Shown: positions 55,264 to 63,869 of the stretch, piece by piece
Numbering within the stretch: the stretch's first letter is position 1
Layout of the letters: every line of letters begins with the position of its first letter
DNA from: Halichoerus grypus
Taxonomy: Eukaryota > Chordata > Mammalia > Carnivora > Phocidae
Direction: 5' to 3'
Length of the DNA stretch: 64,000 bases
Assembly: GCF_964656455.1 (NCBI RefSeq)
Contig: NC_135718.1
Coordinates: 126,147,093 to 126,211,092, forward strand
Made by a program: the position numbers and the translations under genes
The notes under the pieces: model-generated
What the model saw: only the letters and a program-made list of their open reading frames with translations
What the model was told of the DNA's origin: nothing
Database searches by the model: none

Positions 55264-55505
55264 GGGCGCCTGGGTGGCTCAGTTGGTTAAGCAACTGCCT
55301 TCGGCTCAGGTCATGATCCTGGAGTCCCGGGATCGAGTCCTGCATCGGGCTCCCTGCTCGGCAGGGAGCCTGCTTCTCCCTCTGACCCTCCTCCCTCTCA
55401 TGCTCTCTGTCTCTCATTCTCTCTCTCGCAAATAAATAAAATCTTTAAAAATAAAAAATAAAAAATAAATAAATAAATAAATAAAAAAAGTTTAAAAAAA
55501 AAAAA
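55264..55505 (+). mobile_element. SINEC, sense, with target-site duplication and extended tail
   Basis: GGGCGCCTGGGTGGCTCAGT, 'GGAGTCCCGGGATCGAGTCC', 'CTCTGACCCTCCTCCCTCTC' variant, then a long A-rich tail (55426-55505) with repeated AAATA units. AAATTTTAGTTACA at 55250-55263 and 55506-55519. The near-consensus body and long tail suggest a young copy. Confidence 0.97.
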
Positions 55506-55519
55506 AAATTTTAGTTACA

Positions 55520-55857
55520 ACCGAAATGTTTTTTTTTCTATGAGAGGACTTTTTACTACATGAATAACCCAATATGTCAGAGATTTAATGTAACATGGAA
55601 AGAAACAGGCTTAGTTTACTCCACCAGTCATATTTTTTAAAGTATAGATTTGACATCAGATACAACAACGTGTGCTCTAAGATGTCTTATTTGGAAGTTG
55701 ATAATCTATAGCACTATTTGAAAATACTAAAACATGAAAACTAAAGTCATGAAAACATGAAAATTAAAACACTAAGATATAGTCCCTATAAATTAACAGG
55801 AAAACTAATTCAAATTGGCTAATAATGATAAAATCTGTGCTTAGTTTTAAATATGCG

Positions 55858-55858
<1 letters not shown>
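55520..55858. other. Non-coding stretch, no gene recognised
   Basis: AT-rich single-copy DNA with ATGAAAAC/ATGAAAAT units near 55735-55765. No gene. Confidence 0.5.
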
Positions 55859-55900
<42 letters not shown>

Positions 55901-55913
55901 TGCGTGCGCGCGC
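55859..55913. repeat. (TG)n / (CG) alternating purine-pyrimidine tract
   Basis: About 18-19 TG units followed by GCGCGTGCGTGCGCGCGC make 55 bp of unbroken purine-pyrimidine alternation. The CG-rich end is the type of sequence most prone to left-handed Z-DNA (known biophysics; not testable here). Confidence 0.95.
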
Positions 55914-56000
55914 CAGAGAAGGAGGAATGGAAGAGGATGGGCCAGGAAAAGGATGATGAAGAGAAGAAGGGTGAGGAGAAAAAGGAGGAAGAGGGAGAGG
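55914..56000 (+). repeat. Polypurine tract next to the TG tract
   Basis: From GAGAAGGAGGAATGGAAGAG to GGAAGAGGGAGAGG the plus strand is almost all A/G with a few T/C breaks. It begins directly where the alternating tract ends. Confidence 0.88.
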
Positions 56001-56002
56001 TC

Positions 56003-56180
56003 TGAGTCCGGGCTCTGACCCTCACATGCTGCATGACCTGGTACAAGTTACTGTAAACTCCCAGGTCCTGAGCTTCCTCCTTCGTAACAAGAACAGTTAT
56101 TTCTACTTAGTAAGGCTGTCACGGAGATCCCTTGTCTCAGTGCCTGACACAATGAAGATGCTCAACAAACAAATGGCACC
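56003..56180 (-). repeat. MIR SINE, antisense
   Basis: 'TGCATGACCTGGTACAAGTT', GAGCTTCCTCCTTCGTAACA, 'AAGGCTGTCACGGAGATCCC' and TGCCTGACACAATGAAGATG with CTCAACAAACAAATGGC follow the antisense MIR order. Confidence 0.75.
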
Positions 56181-57861
56181 TGCCAATGCCCTTTTCAATT
56201 CAAGGGTTAATTTGATTATTTGCCTCCTAAATGCACAATCTACTGGCCCCATTCTTCCTCAGAGACTAAGACAGTCTTATATGCACAGTGCACCTTCGCA
56301 AAAAAATTCTGCACCTCACCCACAAGTATTTCTCAAATGCTTACATAATAAAAGCCCATGTTTGTTTCCTACTTGATGAAACAGTCTCACGTACCTTATG
56401 TGACTTGAGCCCCTACCCTAGGGGACGGAGTCCCGACATCTCCCAGGAAGGAGGCAAAACAAGGATTACTATCCCCATCTCACATCTATAAAACTGAAGG
56501 TCCCAAAGGCCCGGAAATTTGCGTTAGCTGTTGCAGCCAGCATGGGGACGGGTCTCCTGCCCCTGAACTCTTGCTCCTCCTATCTCAGCCCGGGATTCTT
56601 CTGGAGTATGAGCTTTATAGAAGCTGGTGCTGTCTAGGACCCAATTTCATCTCCTTCATTTCTGTGCATAGTGAGCGTTCGAGTACCAATTATTACATAC
56701 AGCGTAGTAGAGCATTTAAAAAAGAAGATACCATCTCACTCTAATGACCACCTTTCTGCCTGTGGTCAGATTAAAATCCCCAGGGGAAAAAAGAAAAACA
56801 GAGTATTTCAGAAGACGAAGCACAAATAGCTTCCCTTGTTCTCAGCATTTGATTCCATTTTATTTCCTTTCCCTAATACTGTGTGAAATGAGCATCTGGC
56901 GAAGCAGTCATTTTCTGAGGCACCCAGAATGTAATTGTTGAGGAAATAACTGTGTTGCATCTGTCTTCGCTAATTTATTGTCGTGTACTGCACTGGCCTG
57001 AATTGCTGTAAATGGTGACATTGCTGGGTTCATGCAGAGCACAGGGCACCCCTACTCCTGGTGTGTATACACTGAGTTTTTACAGGAGGTTTGTCTGAAT
57101 CAAAGATTTCTTATTAAGAAGGCAGGGGGGAGTGAAAACTTTTGTGCTAGATGATTATGGGTTTGACTAAAAGAGAAACTTGCAATGGAAGCAAGAGACA
57201 CTGGGGGTAAAAGAGAACGGGCCACTGGATGATAACAAGAATAAAATTTTGCATTTCTAAACTATCTACTTTCTAGAGTAGCTCAGGAAACCTTGCAGAT
57301 ATTAGGTTAGTGCTTACAATTTCTTTTAGATAACACAGAAGTTCCATTTCCATATTAGTGGAAACTGAGGGCCAGTGACTTGTAATCAACCTGTGGGAGT
57401 GCGCTATGCGGCAGCCGACTCCTGGACTCCTGCCCACCGGGGAAGAGTGTCTGAGAAAGCAGAGGAGAAAGACGGAGACTGCCAGTGAGTGGCCGAGGTG
57501 GCCTAGAGCATGCAGGGAGCATCAGGCAGGGAGCATCAGGCAGGAGGCAAGCTGCTACCGCATTTGGGACTGTGGTCTGAGAGGTTTGACAAGTGAGTGC
57601 AGTGGAAAGCTGGATAAACAGACCCACCACTCGCCCTGTGCCTTCTTCTAGTGAGGGGGAGCGCAGAGGGATGAGAATGCAGATGTGTCCCTCTCCAGCC
57701 ACCCCTCTCACTAAGTGGGGGAGTCTCTACACCCACTTCCTGAGGTTCTCCCTAAGGGCGCCTTCCCGGTGTTCTTGTGGGTCCCCATCTTTTTCCCTTC
57801 GTGTCAAGTATTTTGCATTCTTATTTTTAATGCTGCCGTAAAGTTAATAAAATATAAATTT
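56181..57861. other. 1.7 kb with no gene recognised; short tandem repeat
   Basis: No supported gene. GC content rises in 57380-57780, where overlapping frames on both strands (up to 118 codons, 57355-57711 antisense) occur, without known domains or conserved splice context. A 15-bp unit CAGGGAGCATCAGGC is repeated in tandem at about 57511-57542. There is no clear CpG-island density. Confidence 0.5.
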
Positions 57862-57877
57862 AAATTATGTGCCAATT

Positions 57878-58070
57878 GGGTGCCTGGGTGGCTCAGTTGG
57901 TTAAGCGACTGCCTTCGGCTCAGGTCATGATCCTGGAGTCCCGGGATCAAGTTCCACATCGGGCTCCCTGCTCAGCAGGGAGTCTGCTTCTCCCTCTGAC
58001 CCTCTCCCCTTTCATGCTCTCTCTCTCTCTCATTCTCTCTCTCACATAAATAAATAAGATCTTAAAAAAA
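57878..58070 (+). mobile_element. SINEC, sense, with target-site duplication
   Basis: GGGTGCCTGGGTGGCTCAGT, 'GGAGTCCCGGGATCAAGTTC', 'CTCTGACCCTCTCCCCTTTC' variant, CACATAAATAAATAAGATC and an A-tail. Flanks AAATTATGTGCCAATT (57862-57877) and AAATTATGTGCAAATT (58071-58086), 15 of 16 equal. Confidence 0.97.
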
Positions 58071-58087
58071 AAATTATGTGCAAATTA

Positions 58088-58215
58088 AATGTATTTGCAT
58101 GCTTAAGAAATACTTCTTGAGCCCCTATTATGTACCAACAGTGTGTCCCCGGGACACAGCAATGAGAAAGCAGGGGCAGTCCTGCCCTCATAGAGGCAAA
58201 TATTTAACCTTGCTT
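58088..58215 (-). repeat. L2 LINE 3' tip, antisense
   Basis: AAATACTTCTTGAGCCCCTA, TTATGTACCAACAGTGTGTC and 'GCAGTCCTGCCCTCATAGAG' are the antisense L2 3' end. Confidence 0.8.
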
Positions 58216-58439
58216 TAACTTTTATGGAATATCTATTTTTTAAAGCAAATTATGTATCTTACCTATATTACCAGGGGAAAAATGTGGTGTTTGAAAGTTA
58301 TTGACAAATGGGTGTAAGTTTTTACTATACATTCAAAGGAAACAGGTTCCCTGAGGTTCCTGCTTTTTCTGGGAAGAAGTCCACCAGGTACCATGATAAG
58401 GCTCTAACAACCTCCATTATTTTATCTCAAGCATCTTTG
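58216..58439. other. Non-coding stretch, nothing recognised
   Basis: No gene or named repeat. Confidence 0.5.
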
Positions 58440-58897
58440 ACACTATCAGACAGGAGTATGCCATGTGTGGTCCCCGGACCTGCTTCATCTGCTTTACGTG
58501 GGAATTCCTTAGAAATGCACACTATTCAGCCCCAGCGTAGACCTACCAAATCAGAACTCCAGGGGTAGGGCCCAGAAATCTGTTTTCTTTTCTTTTTTTA
58601 TTTTTTTATAGTATTTTGTTGGTGAGATTTTATTTTATTTTTTTTTAAAGATTTTATTTACTTATTTGTCAGAGAGAGAGTGAGCACAATCAGGGGGAGT
58701 GGCAGGCAGAGGGAGAGGGAGAAGCAGACTCCCTGCTGAGCAGGGAGCCTGATGCGGGGCTTGATCCCAGGACTCTGGCATCATGACCTGAGCCAAAGGC
58801 AGACACTTAACTGACTGACCCACCCAGGTACCCCCAGAAATCTGTGTTTTAATAATCCTATAAGGTGATTCTAAGGCACACTACAGTGTGAAAGCCT
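58440..58897 (+). mobile_element. hAT-Charlie-type element (MER5B/MER20-like), split by an antisense SINEC
   Basis: Left part: 'ATGTGTGGTCCCCGGACCTG', TTAGAAATGCACACTATTCA, 'GACCTACCAAATCAGAACTC' and CAGGGGTAGGGCCCAGAAAT. Right part after the SINEC: 'CCCAGAAATCTGTGTTTTAA', TAAGGTGATTCTAAGGCACA. The exact family name is uncertain from memory. The element is an internally short, transposase-free copy. Confidence 0.8.
58584..58832 (-). mobile_element. SINEC, antisense, inside the hAT element
   Basis: Long T-rich tail (58584-58650, including a 'TTTTATTTTATTTTTTTTTA' run), GAGAGAGAGTGAGCAC, 'GGGCTTGATCCCAGGACTCT' and 'TGACTGACCCACCCAGGTAC'. Perfect 13-bp duplication CCCAGAAATCTGT (58571-58583, 58833-58845) made of hAT sequence. 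The A-tail equivalent contains a foreign-looking GTATTTTGTTGGTGAG piece. Confidence 0.95.
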
Positions 58898-58916
58898 CTT
58901 AAATAAGATAGTGTCA

Positions 58917-58946
58917 GGAGCACCTGGGTGGCTCAGATGGTTAAGT
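58917..58946 (+). mobile_element. SINEC head-only fragment, sense
   Basis: GAGCACCTGGGTGGCTCAGA then TGGTTAAG, about 28 bp of a SINEC 5' end, followed by unrelated TAGTTTCTATTGAGTAA and then a complete SINEC. SINEs normally lose the 5' end and keep the 3' end, so a head without a tail points to a deletion. Confidence 0.8.
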
Positions 58947-58962
58947 AGTTTCTATTGAGTAA

Positions 58963-59192
58963 GGGGCACCTGGGTGGTTCAGTCGATTAAGGGTCTGACT
59001 CTTGATTTCAGCTCAGGTCATGATCTCAGGGTCATGAGATGGAACCCCACGTCAAGCTCCGCACTCAGCGAGGAGACTGCTTGGGATTCTCTCTCTCCCC
59101 CTCTCTCTGTCCCTCCCCCAAACCCCCGCTCACGCTCTCTTTCTCTCTCTCAAATAAATAAATAAAATCTTAAAAAAAGAAAAAAAAAACAT
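58963..59192 (+). mobile_element. SINEC, sense, with decayed duplication
   Basis: GGGGCACCTGGGTGGTTCAG, 'CTGACTCTTGATTTCAGCTC', 'GATCTCAGGGTCATGAGATG', 'GGGATTCTCTCTCTCCCCC', long CT-rich part, AAATAAATAAATAAAATC and an A-tail. Flanks TCTATTGAGTAA (58951-58962) and TGTATTGAGTGA (59193-59204) agree in 10 of 12. Confidence 0.93.
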
Positions 59193-59495
59193 TGTATTGA
59201 GTGAAAGAAACCATACACAAAAGACCACATAATGTGTGACTCTATTTTATAGGACATGTCTGGAATAGGCAAATCCATAAAGACAGAAAGTAGATCAGTG
59301 GTTGTGTGGAGTTCGGGGAGAGTGGAATAGGGAGAGACCACTAATTGGTATATTGTTCCTTTTTGGGGTAATGAAAATGTCCTGGAATTAGATAATGGTT
59401 GCACAATTTCATGAATATGCTGAAAACCACTGAACTGTACACTTTACAATGTTGAAGTTTATGGTATATGAATTATGTTACAATAAAAATAAGAT
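59193..59495 (+). mobile_element. L1 3' UTR, sense, 5'-truncated
   Basis: 'GAGTGAAAGAAACCATACAC', AAAGACCACATAATGTGTGA, GGCAAATCCATAAAGACAGA, 'GATCAGTGGTTGTGTGGAGT', 'AATGTCCTGGAATTAGATAA', 'CCACTGAACTGTACACTTTA' and ATGTTACAATAAAAATAAG. This is the end of an L1MA/MB-like element, cut at its 5' end by the SINEC just before it. Confidence 0.92.
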
Positions 59496-59851
59496 TCCAT
59501 TTTCCAAAGTAAATACATGAAATAAGAAAATATGTATGCTCTGCCTATTCTAGAAGGAGAGACTGCAGGCCACATAGTAAAGGCTTAGATGTATAACACA
59601 TATTACATAATCCATAAGTACAGGGAGTGAAGAAGTGGAAAAAATAATCCAGCCTACTAAAAATAATGTTCTGTCTTTTTATAAATTTTAAGCCTGTTTT
59701 CAAACCTTAAAAAGCAGAGAGGAATTCTTAGCAGAGATAAACTTGGAAATTCCCAACCTTAAATATATATTTGCCTGAAAGTAAGTTATATGTGTATATA
59801 AATATATATATTTTAGGTAGATATACAGACAGATCTCCTAAAGAAATCCTT
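59496..59851. other. Non-coding stretch, nothing recognised
   Basis: AT-rich, with a short TATATATA-rich patch near 59790-59812. No gene. Confidence 0.5.
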
Positions 59852-59867
59852 CTTTTAGGAGCTTCTT

Positions 59868-60072
59868 TTTTTAAGTAATTTTTTTAAAGATTCCATTTAT
59901 TTACTTGGGCAAGAGAGAGAGAGAGAGAGAGAGCATGAGCAGGGGGAGGCACAGAGACAGAAGCAGACTCCCCGCTGAACAGGGAGCCCGACATGGGGCT
60001 CTATCCCAGGATCCTGAGATCACAACCTGAGCCGAAAGCAGACTCCCAAACAACTGAGACACCCAGATGCCC
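59868..60072 (-). mobile_element. SINEC, antisense, with target-site duplication
   Basis: TTTTTTTAAAGATTCCATTT tail, (GA)n, 'GGGCTCTATCCCAGGATCCT' and 'CAACTGAGACACCCAGATGC'. Flanks CTTTTAGGAGCTTCTT (59852-59867) and CTTTTAGGCGCTTCTT (60073-60088), 15 of 16 equal. Confidence 0.95.
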
Positions 60073-60088
60073 CTTTTAGGCGCTTCTT

Positions 60089-61214
60089 GAAACAAGATAG
60101 AAATAAACCATCAAACATCACTAATTAGGGATGAGGAACAATTGGAATTTGTGAAGCATCTGAATTATAAACGTTCTTGAAGTACAAATTCATTCCTTTC
60201 AAGTACAAACAACATTAACTAATCTAGAGAAAAAAATCACCTGGTAGAGATCTTTAGAAAATTAGTTTAATGAGATTTCAAATTGCAATTAGCACATCAA
60301 TTATCCATATATAAATTGTGTTTCTGCAGCGCTCAGTGGAATTTCTTAAGTGCCTCAAACCACGTATTCTGTTGAACAACTTAAAAATCTCCTCCTACCC
60401 TCAGGTCTTGTTTACATATTTAATGTGTGTTATCTATAAATTAAGTGTTTGCTTAGCAAAATAAACCTCAGTACTGCTCCTGACTCAACCACCACCAGGA
60501 GAAAATCACTCAGGTTCCAAATTTCATTTGGTCTTCCTCAGGACAGATCATGGTAAAGCAGTGAATGGAAGAAAAGGAGATTTTAAATTCAGGTCTCAGA
60601 ATTAAGGTGCCTCAGTGTTCTAATTCTACATATCCAGCTAACACTCTTTTCTATACACCAGGCTTACACCCACTGGCCCATCTCAATGCACCCCTGAAAA
60701 ACAAAAGGCCCGCCTACATAGAAATTCTTCTGTGAAGTACAACTCATTAACTCTTCTTGGGTTTATCTAAAACTGACTTGATCACGTTACAGTTAGACTC
60801 ATACCTCTCTCATCTCACCATAACCAAAATATTCCACGTAATTAGAAGCAAAAGTACAAACTATCAACATGCTCCAAAGGAATCATTCTTTGGTTCGAGA
60901 TCCAAGAGAAACAGTACATACAACCTCCCCATACACGCACCCCTACTAAATTGCAATTACTACCTCCACATTTACTGCTCAAAACTCAGCTCTTCAGAAG
61001 GGGGTGCACCACGGGCTAGAGAATCCTTGATTTTGTTGCATACCAGGGAAGAAAGAGGAGAGAGACAGAGAAAATGTGCACTGAAGATGAGACAGAGAAA
61101 CATGGGAAGGAAGGAGCAATAAATGGGTTAGAAGTAATTCTTGGACAGAGAGCAAGACAAGAATAGTGTTAAAACCAAAAAGAGAATAAACACAAGAAAA
61201 AAATCCTGGAATGG
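60089..61214. other. 1.1 kb with no gene recognised
   Basis: No supported gene. A 121-codon frame (60757-61122) begins at a Met but its translation has no known domain, is low in conserved-looking motifs and ends in a Lys/Arg-rich tract over an A/G-rich region (61040-61110). Confidence 0.5.
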
Positions 61215-61355
61215 ATTAAACAAATGAAGGGGATCAAGAGTACACTTATCATGATGAGCACTGAGTAGTGTATAGAATTGTTGAATCCATCTCTTGCACA
61301 CCTGAAACTAATATAACACCGTATGTTAATGATCCTGGATTTAATATCATAAATC
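61215..61355 (+). mobile_element. Carnivore L1 3' end, sense
   Basis: 'GGGGATCAAGAGTACACTTA', TCATGATGAGCACTGAGTAG with TGTATAGAATTGTTGAATCC, and CACCTGAAACTAATATAACA followed by CCGTATGTTAATGATCCTGG are the L1 3' UTR end used in carnivores and related mammals. About 140 bp remain. Clear target duplication not seen. Confidence 0.9.
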
Positions 61356-61819
61356 AGTCAATCATAAGAAAAAGCTATTCCTCTGACAGTAGGCAAAACA
61401 AAAGGCAGCTAAAGAAAGAAAAAAGGGGACAGAAACTTAAAATTGAGGAACAAGATATACAATATTTTACTTTATAAGCAGAATGTGGGCAAAGTACTTG
61501 ATTTCACGTGTAAAAAAACGATACTGTTTGTTGAATAAATAAATAAATGAGTGGCTAACTTTAAAGTAACTGCAATAAAAGCAAACTCACCATTTCATCT
61601 CCAAAACTCATTCTTTGCTGACTTTCTTCCTTCTGTTAATGTCCTCTTTTTCGCAATTGCGCAAGCTCTTAAAATCCGGGGATCACCTCCATTGTTCACT
61701 TTGCCTCTCCGGTGCCAGCTTCAATCATTCGAGCATAATTAATTCTTCCCTCATCAGGTCTCCTTTACCCACCTTTTCTGTCCGCTCTGACCAACTCAGG
61801 CCACATCTTAATTACAGAG
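61356..61819. other. Non-coding stretch, nothing firm
   Basis: TTTGTTGAATAAATAAATAA at 61527-61546 looks like the 3' tip of a sense L2, but too little remains to call it. Overlapping frames of 63-92 codons between 61551 and 61893 have no protein feature. Confidence 0.45.
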
Positions 61820-61945
61820 TCAACAAGTATTTAGTGCGTACGTGTTACATATCCTGCATCCTTCCAGTCGTAACTTATCTTACACCAGGCTAGTCATTGA
61901 AGATGGTTCTTGCCTTCAATGAGTCCAAATCAGACATAAAAACAA
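61820..61945 (-). repeat. L2 LINE 3' tip, antisense
   Basis: TCAACAAGTATTTAGTGCGT, CATCCTTCCAGTCG and GAAGATGGTTCTTGCCTTCA with ATGAGTCC are a decayed antisense L2 end. Confidence 0.6.
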
Positions 61946-61949
61946 ATAC

Positions 61950-62014
61950 GTTGGCCCTTGAATAACGCGGGTTTGAACTGTGTGGATCCACTTATACCTA
62001 GGTTTTGTTGTGGG
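61950..62014 (+). mobile_element. Tigger-type element, 5' end fragment
   Basis: GTTGGCCCTTGAATAACGCG with GGTTTGAACTGTGTGGATCC and ACTTATACCTAGGTTTTGTT matches the start of a common Tigger-type DNA transposon ('ttggcccttgaacaacatgggtttgaactgcacgggtccacttatacg'). It stops where the poly-T of the FTL retrocopy begins, so the retrocopy probably landed in or next to it. Confidence 0.7.
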
Positions 62015-62710
62015 TTTTTTTTTCCTGCAAAAAGTTTTATTGTTTCCATTTGGTCCGCGGCTTGGGAGAGGGCTCCAGGGTGGTGGAAAAGCTGCCTGGT
62101 GACTGCAGAGAGAGGCTCGGGCAGAAGGCCTGACACCCGAGGATGCAGAGGGTCCCGCAGGGGCCACCCCGCTCCACAGGTTCTCGTTCGTGATTGAGGG
62201 TGAGCCTTTCCAAGACACACTCGCCCAGCCGCACCTGGGGCCAGCCCACCTGCGGAGTTAGCCCGGGGGCTGCTCATCTTCTTGAAGAGTTTCACCTCCT
62301 CATCCAGGCAGTGGTTCGCCAGGAGGTCAGGAAGATGAGGGTCTGCCCCGGGTACAGGCAGGACGGGCACGGTTCAGGGCATGCAAGTTCAGGTTCTCCA
62401 ACATCCAGGGTCATGGCGGCTTCCACGACGACCCGGGTTTCTGCCCGCCCCGGAAGAGGGCGCAGTGCTGCGCTGGTTTCGCAACTTCAAGGCACGCCTG
62501 GCACCCTCTGGCGGAAAAAGTGACCCATGCCCTCCAGAGCCACCGCCTCCAGGAGGGAATCCCAGAGAGAAGTAGGTGCCCAGGCCCCTCGCGTGCGCTT
62601 TGACCAAGCAGCTAGTCCGCGGGGGCCTCCACCTCCATGGGGTAAGTCTGATGAATCTGAGAGCTCACGGTTGATCAGCAATAAGGTGCTAAGCTCAAGA
62701 ACCTGTGTTG
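62015..62710 (-). pseudogene. FTL: Processed pseudogene of ferritin light chain
   Basis: A minus-strand retrocopy of FTL mRNA, the light subunit of the cytosolic iron-storage shell. The coding equivalent runs from 62668 to 62184. The start codon is GTG (62666-62668) instead of ATG, preceded by 5' UTR text that fits FTL (TTAGCACCTT, then ATCAACC). Pieces of protein are read in different frames: VALEGMGHFFR, then LKLRNQR, DEEVKLFKKM, and LGECVLERLTLNHE at the C terminus. The natural stop is changed to CGA (62184-62186). About 40 bp net are missing compared with a 175-codon gene. The 3' UTR ends with a polyadenylation signal (AATAAA, 62036-62041) and poly-A (seen as T at 62015-62023). No introns. 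The 5' UTR is cut by the SINEC at 62711, so the iron-responsive element is absent. Confidence 0.93.
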
Positions 62711-62855
62711 GGGGGCACCTGGGTGGCTCAGTGGGTTAAGCGTCTGCCCTCGGCTCAGGTTATGATCCCAGGGTCCTGGGATCAAGTTCCAGATCAGGCT
62801 CCCTGCTCAGTGGGGAGCCTGCTTCTCCCTCTGCCCCTCACCCCACTCGTATGTG

Positions 62856-62886
<31 letters not shown>

Positions 62887-62920
62887 CCTCCCTCTCTCGC
62901 TCTCTCAAATAAATAAATAA
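62711..62920 (+). mobile_element. SINEC, sense, at the 5' edge of the FTL pseudogene
   Basis: GGGGGCACCTGGGTGGCTCA, 'GGGTCCTGGGATCAAGTTCC', 'CTGCCCCTCACCCCACTCGT', a CT run of about 70 bp, and AAATAAATAAATAA with no further A-tail. No target-site duplication is evident, so the border with the pseudogene may also reflect a deletion. Confidence 0.93.
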
Positions 62921-63294
62921 CCACCTTATCGAAGGGCCAGCTATAATACAATGTGACAAAAATAACCATGGAGCTATTTACAAGGAAAAATGCCTGAGCA
63001 ACTCACAGTTGAATTATTATAATACTCTCCCCTCTCTCACTGTCCCTAGCCTCTTCCCTTTTATTTTTGTTGAGGGTTCATGAGCATTTAATAGCACTTT
63101 CTATTTGGACATACCATTTTTTTACATCATTATGTACTTATTTACTTATTTGTTGCTAACATGAATTCAAAGCAAGCGTGCAGTTTCTTTTCTACCAGAG
63201 CGAATCAGGAAACCAAGACACAGTTGCCATCTTCAAATGTTAAAGTTCAGAGAACATCTGCACGAGGTAATATTTTTAGCCAATCTATCCTGAA
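62921..63294. other. Non-coding stretch, nothing recognised
   Basis: AT-rich single-copy DNA; the first bases do not continue the FTL 5' UTR in any way I can see. No gene. Confidence 0.5.
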
Positions 63295-63820
63295 GGATTA
63301 TGTGCCGGGCATTTATGAAAGTATCAAGGGTTTTGCCTACTTCATCTCATTTACTCCTCACAATAGCCCTAGAGGTAGGTGGTATTATTATTTAATACCT
63401 CCATCTTAGGGACACCTGGGTGGCTCAGTCGGTTAAGCAGTTAAGGGTCTGCCTTCAGCTCAGGTCATGATCCCAGGGTCCTGGGATGGAGCCCCAGGTT
63501 GCGCTCCCCGCTCAGTGGGAGGCCTGCTTCTCTCCCTCTCCCTCTGCCTGCCGCTCCCCCTGCTTGTGCTCTCTCTCTCTCTCTCTGTCAAATAAATGAA
63601 TAAAATCTTTAAAAAAAAAAAAAAAATCCCCCCATTTTAAAAATAGAGAAACAGTGTTTTTCACCACAATTAAAATAAAAATTAATTAATTACTTTCTTT
63701 AATTAAGGCACAGAATGGATAAACTACTTGCCAAAGTTTATCCAGCAAAGGAATAGGCAAGGCTCTGGTTCTGATTCCGTACCCATGCTCTTTCGCACTG
63801 TGCTATGCTGTACATGATCA
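63295..63820 (+). repeat. MIR SINE, sense, split by a SINEC
   Basis: Left part: TATGTGCCGGGCATTTATGA, 'CTTCATCTCATTTACTCCTC', ACAATAGCCCTAGAGGTAGG with TGGTATTATTATTTAATACC. Right part: CCCCATTTTAAAAATAGAGA with AACAG, then 'AAGGCACAGAATGGATAAAC', 'TACTTGCCAAAGTTTATCCA' and 'GGCTCTGGTTCTGATTCCGT'. A small AT-rich insertion (63660-63700) sits in the right part. Confidence 0.85.
63409..63627 (+). mobile_element. SINEC, sense, inside a MIR
   Basis: GGGACACCTGGGTGGCTCAG, a short repeat in the head (GGTTAAGCAGTTAAGGGTCT, an extra CAGTTAAG-like unit), 'GGGTCCTGGGATGGAGCCCC', 'TGCCTGCCGCTCCCCCTGC', TGTCAAATAAATGAATAAAA and an A-tail. Flanks CCATCTTA and CCATTTTA suggest a weak duplication. Confidence 0.93.
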
Positions 63821-63869
63821 TCAGATTCATTTTCTCAAAATACTCTGTCACTCTCTTTTCCAAAACACA

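Noticed and set aside
57355..57711. 118-codon antisense frame in a GC-raised area
   Set aside because: Overlapped by frames of similar length on the other strand; no conserved motif. Raised GC alone explains the lack of stops.
60757..61122. 121-codon sense frame
   Set aside because: No domain and no gene context; ends in A/G-rich low-complexity DNA.
61930..62370. 146-codon antisense frame
   Set aside because: Reads across the FTL retrocopy, entering the ferritin frame only for about 20 residues (DEEVKLFKKM) and then leaving it.
62676..62930. Complementary ATAAGGTG / CACCTTAT around the SINEC at 62711
   Set aside because: Eight bases only, within different sequence contexts (FTL 5' UTR and single-copy DNA); likely chance rather than a duplication.
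4311..63627. SINEC heads with A-box and B-box as tRNA genes
   Set aside because: They are tRNA-derived SINEs: no complete cloverleaf, CT-rich bodies, A-tails and target-site duplications.
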